This document shows positions 37,830 to 46,844 of a stretch of 64,000 bases of DNA, piece after piece. The stretch covers positions 31,808-95,807 of the forward strand of contig NZ_FNGV01000019.1 in the NCBI RefSeq assembly GCF_900103215.1. The letters run 5' to 3'. The DNA is from Kriegella aquimaris. Lineage in GTDB: Bacteria; Bacteroidota; Bacteroidia; Flavobacteriales; Flavobacteriaceae. The notes under the pieces are model-generated. The model was not told the DNA's origin. It saw only the letters and a list, made by a program, of their open reading frames with translations, and made no database searches. The number at the start of each line of letters is the position of its first letter. Position 1 is the first letter of the stretch. The translations under genes and the position numbers were made by a program.

Positions 37830-38831
37830 ATGGCTAAAAAGTTAATCACATTTGGCGAGGTAATGATGCGTTTGTCCCCACCTGGATATGAGAAATTCTC
37901 GCAGGCCTCCTCATTTGAACTTGTGTATGGTGGCGGAGAGGCCAACGTTGCCATTTCTTGTGCCTATTTGGGCATGAAAGCAGCCCATGTAACCCGTTTT
38001 CCAGATAATGCCTTAGGAAAAGCTGCCACACAATTTTTGCGAAAACATTGGTTAAGTACCGAACAGGTTATTTACGGCGATGACATGATTGGCAAGTACT
38101 TTCTTGAAAAAGGTGCGGTTCATAGGCCCAGCGAGGTCATTTACGAAAGAGAAGGTTCGTCTTTCTCTTTGATTACCCCTTCCATGGTGAATTGGGAAGT
38201 TGTGCTGAAAGATGCCGACTGGTTCCATTGGACAGGCATCACACCTGCTATATCTGAAGGTGCCGCTCAATGTTGTCTAGATGCAATTAACACCGCCAAC
38301 AAATTGGGGATAACAGTTTCTGGAGATATCAATTCACGAAGCAACATGTGGAAATACGGGAAAAGCATGCAGGAGGTTATACCTGAATTGGTTAAAAATT
38401 GTGACGTTGTGATAACCAGTAGTAGAGGAATTCGTGAAATGTTCGGCCTGGGTGAATTGGACGATAAATTTCAGTCTTTGGCCAAACAGTTGATAACTCT
38501 TTTTCCGAATATCAAGAAAGTGGTCAAAAAAACCAGGAGAACCATAAGCGCTTCACACCACCAAATACAGGGTAAACTGTGGAGTGGGGAAGCATATATT
38601 AAATCCGAAATGCTGAACATTACCCACATTATAGACCGCGTTGGTACAGGTGATGCCTTTGCCGCTGGGCTAATATATGGGCTATTGCATTATGATGATG
38701 CACGGGCTATAGAATTTGCTTCCGCTGCCTGCGCCCTAAAACATACTGTTCCGGGGGATGTAAATACGGTGTCATTGCAAAACGTGCAAAGTTTGATGGA
38801 TGGGGATACTTCTGGTGCCATCAGAAGATAA
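37830..38831 (+). CDS. kdgK: 2-dehydro-3-deoxygluconate (KDG) kinase, PfkB family
   Basis: The start at 37830 (MAKKLITFGEVMMRLSPP) is the family's usual opening; the longer frame from 37767 overlaps the PL6 stump. The protein has 333 residues with the PfkB/ribokinase fold: GGGEANVA near the N-terminus (sugar lid) and RVGTGDAFAAGLIYG near the C-terminus, where Asp275 is the expected catalytic base. It phosphorylates KDG to KDPG in the cytoplasm, the step after DEH reduction in alginate breakdown. The KDPG aldolase gene is not in this window. Confidence 0.92.
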   Translation: MAKKLITFGEVMMRLSPPGYEKFSQASSFELVYGGGEANVAISCAYLGMKAAHVTRFPDNALGKAATQFLRKHWLSTEQVIYGDDMIGKYFLEKGAVHRPSEVIYEREGSSFSLITPSMVNWEVVLKDADWFHWTGITPAISEGAAQCCLDAINTANKLGITVSGDINSRSNMWKYGKSMQEVIPELVKNCDVVITSSRGIREMFGLGELDDKFQSLAKQLITLFPNIKKVVKKTRRTISASHHQIQGKLWSGEAYIKSEMLNITHIIDRVGTGDAFAAGLIYGLLHYDDARAIEFASAACALKHTVPGDVNTVSLQNVQSLMDGDTSGAIRR

Positions 38832-38936
38832 TTTATAATGAGGGGATCTCTCGGAGGATGTCCCAAATAATTCAATTGTAGTACATACAGTTGTAGTACC
38901 GTTTCATTGCAAGAATAAATAAAAGAACTAAAAAAT

Positions 38937-39995
38937 ATGAGTAGCAATACGATAAAACTAATATCCCAAATACTCTTAACGATCAGTGTTGCTTTTATAC
39001 TAAATAGTTGTAAAGAGAAGACGACGAAGGTCAAGAATGATGAGTCTAATAACAAAATGTATCCAAGCGACGTCATTCCGTTTATGGATAGTTTTAGTAT
39101 TCTTTGCGGAGATGGCACACCTTCCAGTGAATTGGTGAATTTTGAACATAAAGATTTTTTTTATGTAGAAAATGATGGAAAAACAAATTGGGTGGTTTAT
39201 AAAACACCGAACTCAGGAATAACCTCTAGAACGTCTAGTAACACCAGAACTGAATTAGGGCAACGTGGAGAATGGACACCGATGGAAGGCGGAAAATTAA
39301 CTGGTACCCTAAAAGTGCAACATGTGTCAACCTCCGGTGATGCCAGGGTTGCTGCGTCTTACTCCGTTGTTGTCGGACAAATTCACGGTAAGGAAGGTCA
39401 TGAAAACGAACCTTTAAAAATATTTTATAAAAAATTTCCAGGACATAAAAAAGGATCGGTTTTTTGGAACTACGAAATCAATACGGCAGGAGACAATTCA
39501 AAAAGATGGGATTATTCAACCGCTGTATGGGGTTATGATATGTCGGTTATTGGTGCAAGTCCAGATACCTATCCGGAAGAACCTAAAGATGGAATTGCTT
39601 TGGGAGAGGAATTCAGTTATGAAATAAATGTTTATAAGGGTATCATGTACCTCACATTTACCAGTGAAGGTCACGAAACTAAAACATTTGTCAAAAGTTT
39701 GTTGAAATCGGATTTTGCTGAAAAGGACGCAATTCCCCAACAAATATGGACATTGTATGCATCAATTGGCCGTGACGGTGTCGAACTTGAAAATGCGTAT
39801 GCAGGAGAAACACAAAATTTCAAACAAGGTGCTTACAATCAAACCAACGGAAAGAATCCAGAAGATAACATGGTTTGGAGTACCGGAGCGGATACTTTTG
39901 ACGGTGATATCGCCAAACAATATAAAAATGGAAGCTATGCAGAGGTTTGGTTTAAAGAAGCAACTGTAGGAGAAGGGACGGCGCCCAATTTATAA
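38937..39995 (+). CDS. PL7 alginate lyase, lipoprotein
   Basis: This 352-residue protein has a lipobox LNSC. The PL7 jelly-roll hallmarks are all present: SNTRTELGQ (RxEL motif, Arg binding the carboxylate), VVGQIHG (Q-I-H, catalytic His region) and NFKQGAYNQT (catalytic Tyr in the YxxGxYNQ motif). It cleaves alginate by beta-elimination, making unsaturated oligosaccharides. It is a tandem paralogue of the next gene and is probably surface- or periplasm-anchored. Confidence 0.93.
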   Translation: MSSNTIKLISQILLTISVAFILNSCKEKTTKVKNDESNNKMYPSDVIPFMDSFSILCGDGTPSSELVNFEHKDFFYVENDGKTNWVVYKTPNSGITSRTSSNTRTELGQRGEWTPMEGGKLTGTLKVQHVSTSGDARVAASYSVVVGQIHGKEGHENEPLKIFYKKFPGHKKGSVFWNYEINTAGDNSKRWDYSTAVWGYDMSVIGASPDTYPEEPKDGIALGEEFSYEINVYKGIMYLTFTSEGHETKTFVKSLLKSDFAEKDAIPQQIWTLYASIGRDGVELENAYAGETQNFKQGAYNQTNGKNPEDNMVWSTGADTFDGDIAKQYKNGSYAEVWFKEATVGEGTAPNL

Positions 39996-40160
39996 AACAA
40001 GAGAGCAAATAAAATAAGTCTTTTTGTTACTATTTGGAATGCTTTCGGAATTACTCTTTTCATTAATGAGCTCTTATTATGGAATACTATTTAAAGTATC
40101 AAAGCAAATAGAAAATTCAGCTTTGAATGAAAAATATAATTGAAACCAAATTATAAAAAA

Positions 40161-41270
40161 ATGAATAAAAAAAATATCACATCATTAGCAACGTTCCTAG
40201 TCGTTGGTCTTATCCTAATACTAAATAGTTGTAAAAATGAAAATAAAGAAAAAAACAATTCGAATACGCTCGGTACAGGCAAAGAAGTAGTAAAGACCGT
40301 TTATGCAAGTGACGTTATTCCATTTTTTGATGATTGGAAATTAATTTTGGGTGATGGTTCAAATGTGGGTCATGCAAACAATTTTGAGAATAAAGATTTC
40401 TTTTATACTACAAATGATGGCAATAGCGATTGGATCGTTTTTAAAGCACCCAACGGAGGAGACACGCATGGAACTTCAAACAATACAAGAACTGAATTGG
40501 CACAAGTAAAAAAATGGTATCCTAAAACTGCCAATGATAAATTAACAGCTACGCTAAAAGTAATGAATGTATCCGCTACTGGTGATGCTCGAGTAGCGGC
40601 TACACATGCTGTAGTAGTAGGTCAGATTCATAGTGCTGATGCGCATGAGAACGAACCACTTAAAATATTTTACAAGAAATTCCCAGGTCATACGAAAGGT
40701 TCTGTTTTTTGGCATTATGAAATTAATACAGCAGGAGATGACAATTCTAAAAGATGGGATTATTCAACAGCTGTTTGGGGTAATGACTTTTCCGTTGTTG
40801 GTACTAACGCAAATACCTACCCGGAAGAACCAAAGGATGGTATTGCTTTGGGTGAAGAATTTAGTTATAAAATAGAAGTTGCTGATGGTATTATGAACTT
40901 AACATTTACTAGTAAGGGGCATGAAACCAAAACGTTTACAAAAAACTTAATCGAATCTGAATACACAACTACTGCTGATATACCCGGGCAAACACAAAAA
41001 TTATTTGTGCCAATTGGTCAAGATGGAGTAGAACGTAAAAATGCGTACACTGGGGAAGGTTGTTTTTTTAAGCTTGGTGCTTACAATCAAACAAATGGAA
41101 AGTCTCCCGATGTAAATAAAAACTGGTGTTCTGGTGCTGAAACGCATGGTGGTGATATTAAAAAACAATATTCAGACGGCAACTACGCCGAAGTGTGGTT
41201 TAAAACCGCAAGCATAACTGTAAGTGACGACGCCGTGTCGAATGAAGGCTATTTCACTAAAAATGATTAA
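40161..41270 (+). CDS. PL7 alginate lyase, lipoprotein (paralogue)
   Basis: The ATG at 40161 (MNKKNITSLATFLVVG) is preferred; an in-frame TTG at 40140 adds seven residues. The protein has about 369 residues with lipobox LNSC. The motifs are SNNTRTELAQ, VVGQIHS and FFKLGAYNQT, as in the preceding gene, and the two align almost end to end with small differences, indicating tandem duplication. The C-terminal tail is about 15 residues longer. Confidence 0.93.
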   Translation: MNKKNITSLATFLVVGLILILNSCKNENKEKNNSNTLGTGKEVVKTVYASDVIPFFDDWKLILGDGSNVGHANNFENKDFFYTTNDGNSDWIVFKAPNGGDTHGTSNNTRTELAQVKKWYPKTANDKLTATLKVMNVSATGDARVAATHAVVVGQIHSADAHENEPLKIFYKKFPGHTKGSVFWHYEINTAGDDNSKRWDYSTAVWGNDFSVVGTNANTYPEEPKDGIALGEEFSYKIEVADGIMNLTFTSKGHETKTFTKNLIESEYTTTADIPGQTQKLFVPIGQDGVERKNAYTGEGCFFKLGAYNQTNGKSPDVNKNWCSGAETHGGDIKKQYSDGNYAEVWFKTASITVSDDAVSNEGYFTKND

Positions 41271-41290
41271 TCAATTAGTTTAAAAATAAA

Positions 41291-42061
41291 ATGAAAAATA
41301 ATAACAAATTAGTTGGTAAAAATGTTCTCATAACCGCTGGTGCTCAAGGAATCGGAGAATCAATCTCTAGGCATTTTATCAACAGTGGAGCTAATGTTGC
41401 CATCCACTATTTTTCCAGTGCAGATACAGCGAACCAATTAGTTCAATTGGCAACCACTAAAGGGCAAAAAGCGATTGCAATATCTGGTGACTTAACAAAC
41501 GAAGCCGATGCAAATACATTGGTCGAAAAAACAATCGAAGCGTTTGGTGGTCTAGACATACTGATTAATAACGCAGGTTCGCTTGTTGCACGTAAAATGC
41601 TTAGCGAAATGGAGGCTGAGTTCTGGCACAAGGTAATGGATATTAACCTTACATCCATGATGTTTGTAACGCGCGCCGCAGCTCCTCACCTATCAAAAAA
41701 TGACAACAGTAGTATTGTTAATTTGGCATCACTAGCTGGGCGTAAAGGTGGTCACCCAGGATCATTAGCGTATTCCACCAGCAAAGGTGCAATCCTGACA
41801 TTAACACGAGCGCTATCAACAGAATTAGGACCTCAAGGCACTCGAGTTAACGCGGTCGCTCCTGGTCTTATTCTGGGCACTTCATTTCACAACACCCATA
41901 CAACTAAAGAATCGGCAGCTGCAACAACAGCGGGCATTCCTATTCAACGTGCAGGCAATGCAGCTGACGTAGCAAGAGCAGTTGCATATCTGGCGTCCGA
42001 ATACGATGGCTTTATTACTGGTGCAACACTAGACATTAACGGTGGGGTTTACAATATGTAG
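41291..42061 (+). CDS. Short-chain dehydrogenase/reductase, probable DEH reductase
   Basis: This 256-residue classical SDR has the cofactor motif TAGAQGIG (15-22), NNAG (93-96), catalytic Ser147, Tyr161 and Lys165 (YSTSK) and C-terminal GATLDINGG. In alginate loci an SDR of this type reduces 4-deoxy-L-erythro-5-hexoseulose uronate (DEH) to KDG, and the position between lyases and KDG kinase supports that role. The substrate is inferred from context. Codon use is somewhat GC-richer than in the PL7 genes, possibly reflecting a different origin. Confidence 0.85.
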   Translation: MKNNNKLVGKNVLITAGAQGIGESISRHFINSGANVAIHYFSSADTANQLVQLATTKGQKAIAISGDLTNEADANTLVEKTIEAFGGLDILINNAGSLVARKMLSEMEAEFWHKVMDINLTSMMFVTRAAAPHLSKNDNSSIVNLASLAGRKGGHPGSLAYSTSKGAILTLTRALSTELGPQGTRVNAVAPGLILGTSFHNTHTTKESAAATTAGIPIQRAGNAADVARAVAYLASEYDGFITGATLDINGGVYNM

Positions 42062-42159
42062 TTCCCTGTTGAACTATATATAATTGACTGTTTTAAGAAA
42101 AACACTAGGTTTTATTTAGTTCCTTGTGTTTTTTATTCACCTATTTCAAAGATTATTTT

Positions 42160-42594
42160 ATGCTAAAAACTCCGGTAATACACCCAACAATTATGGAGGC
42201 GCTTGCGCGTTCGGGTCATTTTGCACAAGTTGTTATTGCAGACGGAAATTTGCCAGTCGGTGCTATGAAAGGCCCTAACTCGACAACTGTACATCTCAAC
42301 TTTCGCCCAGGACTATTAAATGCTCTCACAGTACTTGAAGGCATACTGGAAGTCTGCCCGGTTCAAGGTGCAATCGTCATGGAAAAGCCTGCTGAAGCAA
42401 ATGCAGAAATACATGATGGGTATAAAAAATTATTGGGTGAAGTATCGTGGGCCGAGATGGAACGATGGGCTTTCTACGACAAAATCAGAGAACCTGCCAC
42501 CACTTTAATTATTCAAACAGGTGAACAGCGCCGATTCGCTAATTTGATACTAATTGTTGGTGTCGTAAAAATGGCAGAGGAAAGTGATTTTTAA
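42160..42594 (+). CDS. RbsD/FucU-family sugar mutarotase
   Basis: The ATG at 42160 (MLKTPVIHPTIMEALARSG) is chosen; a TTG at 42124 adds 12 atypical residues. The protein has 144 residues. HPTIMEALARSGHFAQVVIADGNLPV is the diagnostic N-terminus of the family: the His is the catalytic one, and a conserved Asp lies in IADGN. Members interconvert pyranose/furanose or alpha/beta anomers of ribose or fucose. Its sugar in this locus is unknown; it could speed conversion of a cyclic uronate form. No KdgF-type cupin is seen nearby, so it may fill a comparable gap (speculative). Confidence 0.8.
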   Translation: MLKTPVIHPTIMEALARSGHFAQVVIADGNLPVGAMKGPNSTTVHLNFRPGLLNALTVLEGILEVCPVQGAIVMEKPAEANAEIHDGYKKLLGEVSWAEMERWAFYDKIREPATTLIIQTGEQRRFANLILIVGVVKMAEESDF

Positions 42595-42639
42595 GAAGAA
42601 ATACAAAAAAAGCAAATTGAAACCACAAGAGAATTACTA

Positions 42640-43857
42640 ATGAAAATAAAGGATATAAAAGTTTTTGTTTGCTGCCCAGGCCGCAATTTTGTTACCGTTA
42701 AGATTATAACAGAAGATGGTACTTACGGGCTTGGAGATGCCACACTGAACGGAAGGGAAATGGCTGTAGTAGCATATTTAGAGGAACATATCGCTCCCTG
42801 TCTTATAGGAAAGGATGCCCATCAAATCGAGGATATTTGGCAATACCTATACAAAGGAGCCTATTGGCAAAATGGTGCTGTGAGTACTGCTGCTATTGCT
42901 GCTATAGATATGGCGCTTTGGGATATCAAGGGAAAGCTCGCCAATATGCCAGTCTATCAACTGCTCGGCGGAAAAAGTAGAAAAGGAGTTACGGTATATG
43001 GTCATGCCAATGGGGAAACCATAGAAGAAGTTCTGAAAAATCTGGGAACAATGATAAACGAGGGGTACAAAGCTGTGCGCTTGCAATGTGCGCTTCCCGA
43101 TACAAAGGGCACGTACGGTACCATGGAGGGCAAAAAAAATTACTATGAATTACAGGGCAATAGGCCCTTACCGCCAGAACAAGAGTGGTCGACCACCAAA
43201 TACATGAATTTTATTCCCGAACTTTTTAAGCAAGCACGGGAGAAATTTGGTTATGCAATAGCACTTTGCCATGATGTACATAGTAGATTGACCCCAATCG
43301 AAGCATCTCGATTATGCAAATTGTTGGAACCTTATAAGCTTCTTTTTATAGAGGATGCCGTGACTACGGAAAATGCAGAAGGATATAAAGTCATCCGGGA
43401 GCATACCGATACTCCTTTGGCAACAGGAGAAAAGTTCAATACCCTTTGGGATGCTAAAGAAATGATACAAAACCAATGGATTGATTACGTGCGAACTGCG
43501 GTTACTCATGGTGGTGGATTGACCCCTCTAAAAAAATTAGCGGACTTTGCTTCCTTATATCATGTGCGAATGGCACCACATGGAGCACCCGACCTTTCGC
43601 CAGTTTGCTTAATGGCACATATGCATTTCAATCTTTGGGCGCCCAATTTCGGAGTGCAAGAGTTTGTTGGTTTCGGTACCCCTGAGCTGAACGAAGTGTT
43701 CCAGTACAAAGTTGAATTAAAAGATGGATTACTGTATATGGATGATAAACCCGGATGGGGCATTGATTTCGATGAGGAAGCAGCCAAGAAGTACCCATAT
43801 AAACGCTCGTACCTTCCTGTGAACAGGTTAGAAGATGGCACCTTATGGAATTGGTAA
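42640..43857 (+). CDS. D-mannonate dehydratase (enolase superfamily, ManD-like)
   Basis: This 405-residue protein begins MKIKDIKVFVCCPGRNFVTV, with ITEDGTYGLGDATLNGRE, the signature start of ManD. Metal/acid-base residues are visible in CHDVHSRLTP (Asp, His), IEDAV (Glu) and ATGEKF (Glu), plus APHGAPDLSP (second His). ManD dehydrates D-mannonate to KDG, so its product feeds the KDG kinase encoded upstream. Some ManD-family members act on D-gluconate or have other roles, so the exact substrate is not certain. Confidence 0.85.
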   Translation: MKIKDIKVFVCCPGRNFVTVKIITEDGTYGLGDATLNGREMAVVAYLEEHIAPCLIGKDAHQIEDIWQYLYKGAYWQNGAVSTAAIAAIDMALWDIKGKLANMPVYQLLGGKSRKGVTVYGHANGETIEEVLKNLGTMINEGYKAVRLQCALPDTKGTYGTMEGKKNYYELQGNRPLPPEQEWSTTKYMNFIPELFKQAREKFGYAIALCHDVHSRLTPIEASRLCKLLEPYKLLFIEDAVTTENAEGYKVIREHTDTPLATGEKFNTLWDAKEMIQNQWIDYVRTAVTHGGGLTPLKKLADFASLYHVRMAPHGAPDLSPVCLMAHMHFNLWAPNFGVQEFVGFGTPELNEVFQYKVELKDGLLYMDDKPGWGIDFDEEAAKKYPYKRSYLPVNRLEDGTLWNW

Positions 43858-43899
43858 AGAACAAATAACAGAAGATACAAATATTCAAAACTTTACTAA

Positions 43900-45039
43900 A
43901 TGGATAGAAAATTAAAAGTACTAATATCAGGAACCGGATTTGCCGGACAGGGGCATGCAGATGCCTTTCGAGCTTTTGGAGTCGAGGTAGTGGGCATTGT
44001 TGGAAGAACACCAAATGTAGTAAGTGAAGTGGCCAAGAAAATGGGGATTCCCTATTCCGGAACGGATTGGCAAAAGGCATTGAAGGAATGCCAACCGGAT
44101 ATCGTTTCTATCGCGACCCCAGGTGGTGCCCACTATGAACCAATAAAACAGGCAATCGAATTTGGATGTCATGTATTTAGCGATAAGCCACTGACAGATA
44201 CAGGAGAGTCGGCCGTGGAGTTGTATGAACTTGCCAAAGCTAAAAACGTAAAAACAGCCTTTGCTTCCAGTTTCAGATATATGCCTCACATTCAACACGC
44301 CAAACAGCTCGTGGCAAATGGGGCAATTGGCGAACCCGTGGAAGCCGAGTTTATATCGCACTTTAACCTGGAACGGGATATCCCCTTCGGATGGTCACAT
44401 CGAAAAGAAGATGGTGGTGGTCGCTTGAACAACAACTTTACGCACATGATTTCCATTGCAACATCGGTAATCGGCGAAAAAATCTTGTCGATAATCGGAG
44501 AGGTGCGCGACGATTTGGGAAAAGCACCTATTGTTGAAGGTGTACATAATTTCAAAACTCGGAGAGACCATATTCCCAAAGATCTCAACGACCCCTCGCT
44601 GAAGTGGGGTGAAAGTAATGTCGAGTGGTCCTATACCGTATTGGCACAGTTGGAAAGTGAATTTGCCACCAAACCGGTATCCGTACTGTTCAAGCATGGC
44701 GGACTGGTCCCGAAATTCCAAGAGAACCATATTGTATTTTACGGCACGAAAGGGGCGATTTTCATTGAAGGCCACTATGGCATGGGCCCACTGTATATTT
44801 ATGGTGAAAATAAAACATGGGAAGAGGTGCCCATACCTCAGGACATAGCCGACAATCAACCAAAAATTGAAGGTGATACGGAGCGAAATTGGCACTATCT
44901 GGTTAGAGAATTCGTGAAAGATATCAGAGGAGAAACGGTTGCCCCATACCAAACATTCAAGGAGGGAAGTCTGTACCAGCAACTCATTGACCTAATCAGA
45001 AAGAATGACAACTGGACGGATGTTCATCATCTGCAATAA
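43900..45039 (+). CDS. Gfo/Idh/MocA-family NAD(P)-dependent oxidoreductase
   Basis: This 379-residue protein has an N-terminal Rossmann fold (VLISGTGFAGQGHADAF) and the EKP-type motif as HVFSDKPLTD. The C-terminal alpha/beta domain contains DGGGRLNNNFTHMI. Such enzymes oxidise or epimerise sugars and inositols. Lying between a mannonate dehydratase and a symporter (12 bp before the latter), it may convert a uronate-derived sugar, but the reaction is not readable from the sequence. Confidence 0.85.
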   Translation: MDRKLKVLISGTGFAGQGHADAFRAFGVEVVGIVGRTPNVVSEVAKKMGIPYSGTDWQKALKECQPDIVSIATPGGAHYEPIKQAIEFGCHVFSDKPLTDTGESAVELYELAKAKNVKTAFASSFRYMPHIQHAKQLVANGAIGEPVEAEFISHFNLERDIPFGWSHRKEDGGGRLNNNFTHMISIATSVIGEKILSIIGEVRDDLGKAPIVEGVHNFKTRRDHIPKDLNDPSLKWGESNVEWSYTVLAQLESEFATKPVSVLFKHGGLVPKFQENHIVFYGTKGAIFIEGHYGMGPLYIYGENKTWEEVPIPQDIADNQPKIEGDTERNWHYLVREFVKDIRGETVAPYQTFKEGSLYQQLIDLIRKNDNWTDVHHLQ

Positions 45040-45051
45040 AATGGCAAAACT

Positions 45052-46812
45052 ATGTTTTACGACTATATCGTAATTGGAATCTACTTTATATTAATTCTTA
45101 CCATTGGCGTGGTGTTTTCGCGAATGGCAAGCAAATCGACAAGTGATTATTTTCGTGGCGGCGGAAGAATGTTGTGGTGGATGGTAGGGGCAACCGCATT
45201 TATGGCGCAATTTTCAGCTGTAACATTTACTGGCGCGGCAGGTAAGGCCTTTGCCGACGGATTTGCCATTGTCGCCGTGTATATTGGCAATACATTTGCA
45301 TTCTTTTGCGGATGGGCTTACTTCTCCCATCGGTTTAGGCAAATGAGAGTGGATACGCCCACAGAAGCAATAAGAGGGCGATTTGGCCCTCAAAATGAGC
45401 TATTTTTTGCTTGGGCGTTAATCGCATTCTCCTTTCTAAACGCTGGTGTTTGGTTAAATGCCCTAGGGGTTTTCACCAGTGCCGTTTTTGATGCTGATAT
45501 GTCTTTGACCATTATTTCGATTGGTCTGACCGTACTTTTCGTATCGGTACTTTCAGGTGCTTGGGGAGTTGTTGCTTCCGACTTTGTTCAAACTTTGGTA
45601 GTGGCAGTTGTTTCAATAGCTTGCGCGGTAGTGGCATTGGTAATGGTAGACGGACCGGTGAATATGGTTAAAAATTTTCCAGGTGGTTTTCTCATAGGCC
45701 CGAATATGAACTATCCCTTAATATTGTTCGGAACTTTCATCTTCTTTTTGCCAAAACAGGTCATAACAATGATGAATCTTCATGATTCGTTTCGATGGCT
45801 TAACGCAAAAGATTCCTTCAACGCCCGTAAAGCTGCCTTATTGGCCATGACGCTGATGGGTGTGGGGAGCATTATATGGTTTATCCCCCCGTGGGCAGCG
45901 GCCACCTTATACCCAGATGCCGCAGCAGACTATCCGCAACTAGGCAACAAGGCGGCAGATGCCGTATACCTAGTGTTCGCTCGAAATGCCATGCCCATTG
46001 GTACTGTTGGGCTACTAATGGCCGGCCTATTTGCTGCTTCCATGTCTTCTATGGACTCGGCACTTAACAAAAACGCAGGAATCTTTATCAGAAGTATCTA
46101 CCAACCTTTTCTCGCTAAAAGGAATAAACATATCGAGGACAGGAAGCTGTTGCGGCTCAGTCAACTGGTCAGCTTTTTAAGTGGGTTGGGCGTAATTGCT
46201 GCGGCGCTGTATTTCGCATCGCTTGAAAAACTTAGTCTATTCGAACTTATGATGTCAGTTTCTACAATGGTCCAAGTGCCAATGATGGTGCCGTTAGTTG
46301 TCGGTATTGTTGTAAAAAAGACCCCTAAATGGGCGCCTTGGGCTACTATTACAGTAGGATTTTTTGTTTCTTGGCTGGTTATGAACGTATTTACGGCAGA
46401 TGTTTGTGCCGCAATGTTCGGTATCGAATCCCTTACTGCACGCGAAATTATTGACATGAATATAATTCTAACGGTTGCGGGCCATGTGTTCATCACTGCT
46501 GGGTTTTTCTGGGCAACTTCCTTATTCTACAACGAAGCGAAGGACGATCATAAACTCGAAACAAATCGCTTTTTCCAAGATTTGGAAACACCCTATATTG
46601 CAGATGATCAACAAGACGAGGTCGATCGTCAGCAAAGACGCAAATTGGGCAACATGGTAATGACTATGAGCGCAGGTATTTTACTGATGGCTTTGATTCC
46701 CAACCCGCTCTGGGGTAGAATGATATATGTGATTTGCGCGCTGATCATTGCGGGCATTGGCTATTTGTTAAAACGTAGTGCAAAACCGAAAATCTCGGTT
46801 CCAAACCAATAG
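45052..46812 (+). CDS. Sodium:solute symporter (SSS family)
   Basis: This 586-residue inner-membrane protein has about 13-14 hydrophobic segments. It starts FYDYIVIGIYFILILTIGVV and carries SKSTSDYFRGGGRMLWWMVG, typical of SSS transporters, and LFAASMSSMDSALNKNAGIF (the sodium-site helix with paired Ser). In alginate loci an SSS protein (ToaA-type in other bacteria) imports unsaturated monouronates, which fits here. Its ligand is inferred from the operon. Confidence 0.9.
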   Translation: MFYDYIVIGIYFILILTIGVVFSRMASKSTSDYFRGGGRMLWWMVGATAFMAQFSAVTFTGAAGKAFADGFAIVAVYIGNTFAFFCGWAYFSHRFRQMRVDTPTEAIRGRFGPQNELFFAWALIAFSFLNAGVWLNALGVFTSAVFDADMSLTIISIGLTVLFVSVLSGAWGVVASDFVQTLVVAVVSIACAVVALVMVDGPVNMVKNFPGGFLIGPNMNYPLILFGTFIFFLPKQVITMMNLHDSFRWLNAKDSFNARKAALLAMTLMGVGSIIWFIPPWAAATLYPDAAADYPQLGNKAADAVYLVFARNAMPIGTVGLLMAGLFAASMSSMDSALNKNAGIFIRSIYQPFLAKRNKHIEDRKLLRLSQLVSFLSGLGVIAAALYFASLEKLSLFELMMSVSTMVQVPMMVPLVVGIVVKKTPKWAPWATITVGFFVSWLVMNVFTADVCAAMFGIESLTAREIIDMNIILTVAGHVFITAGFFWATSLFYNEAKDDHKLETNRFFQDLETPYIADDQQDEVDRQQRRKLGNMVMTMSAGILLMALIPNPLWGRMIYVICALIIAGIGYLLKRSAKPKISVPNQ

Positions 46813-46844
46813 TCTAAATGACATCCAACTTAAAATTTAAACCA

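Noticed and set aside
40139..40150. TTGAAACCAAAT as an operator before the second PL7 gene
   Set aside because: It lacks the GGT half and has no paired site at 13 bp; it probably arises by chance upstream of the ATG at 40161.
43560..44982. Long antisense frames opposite the ManD-like and Gfo/Idh/MocA genes
   Set aside because: No family features and full overlap with well-supported plus-strand enzymes.
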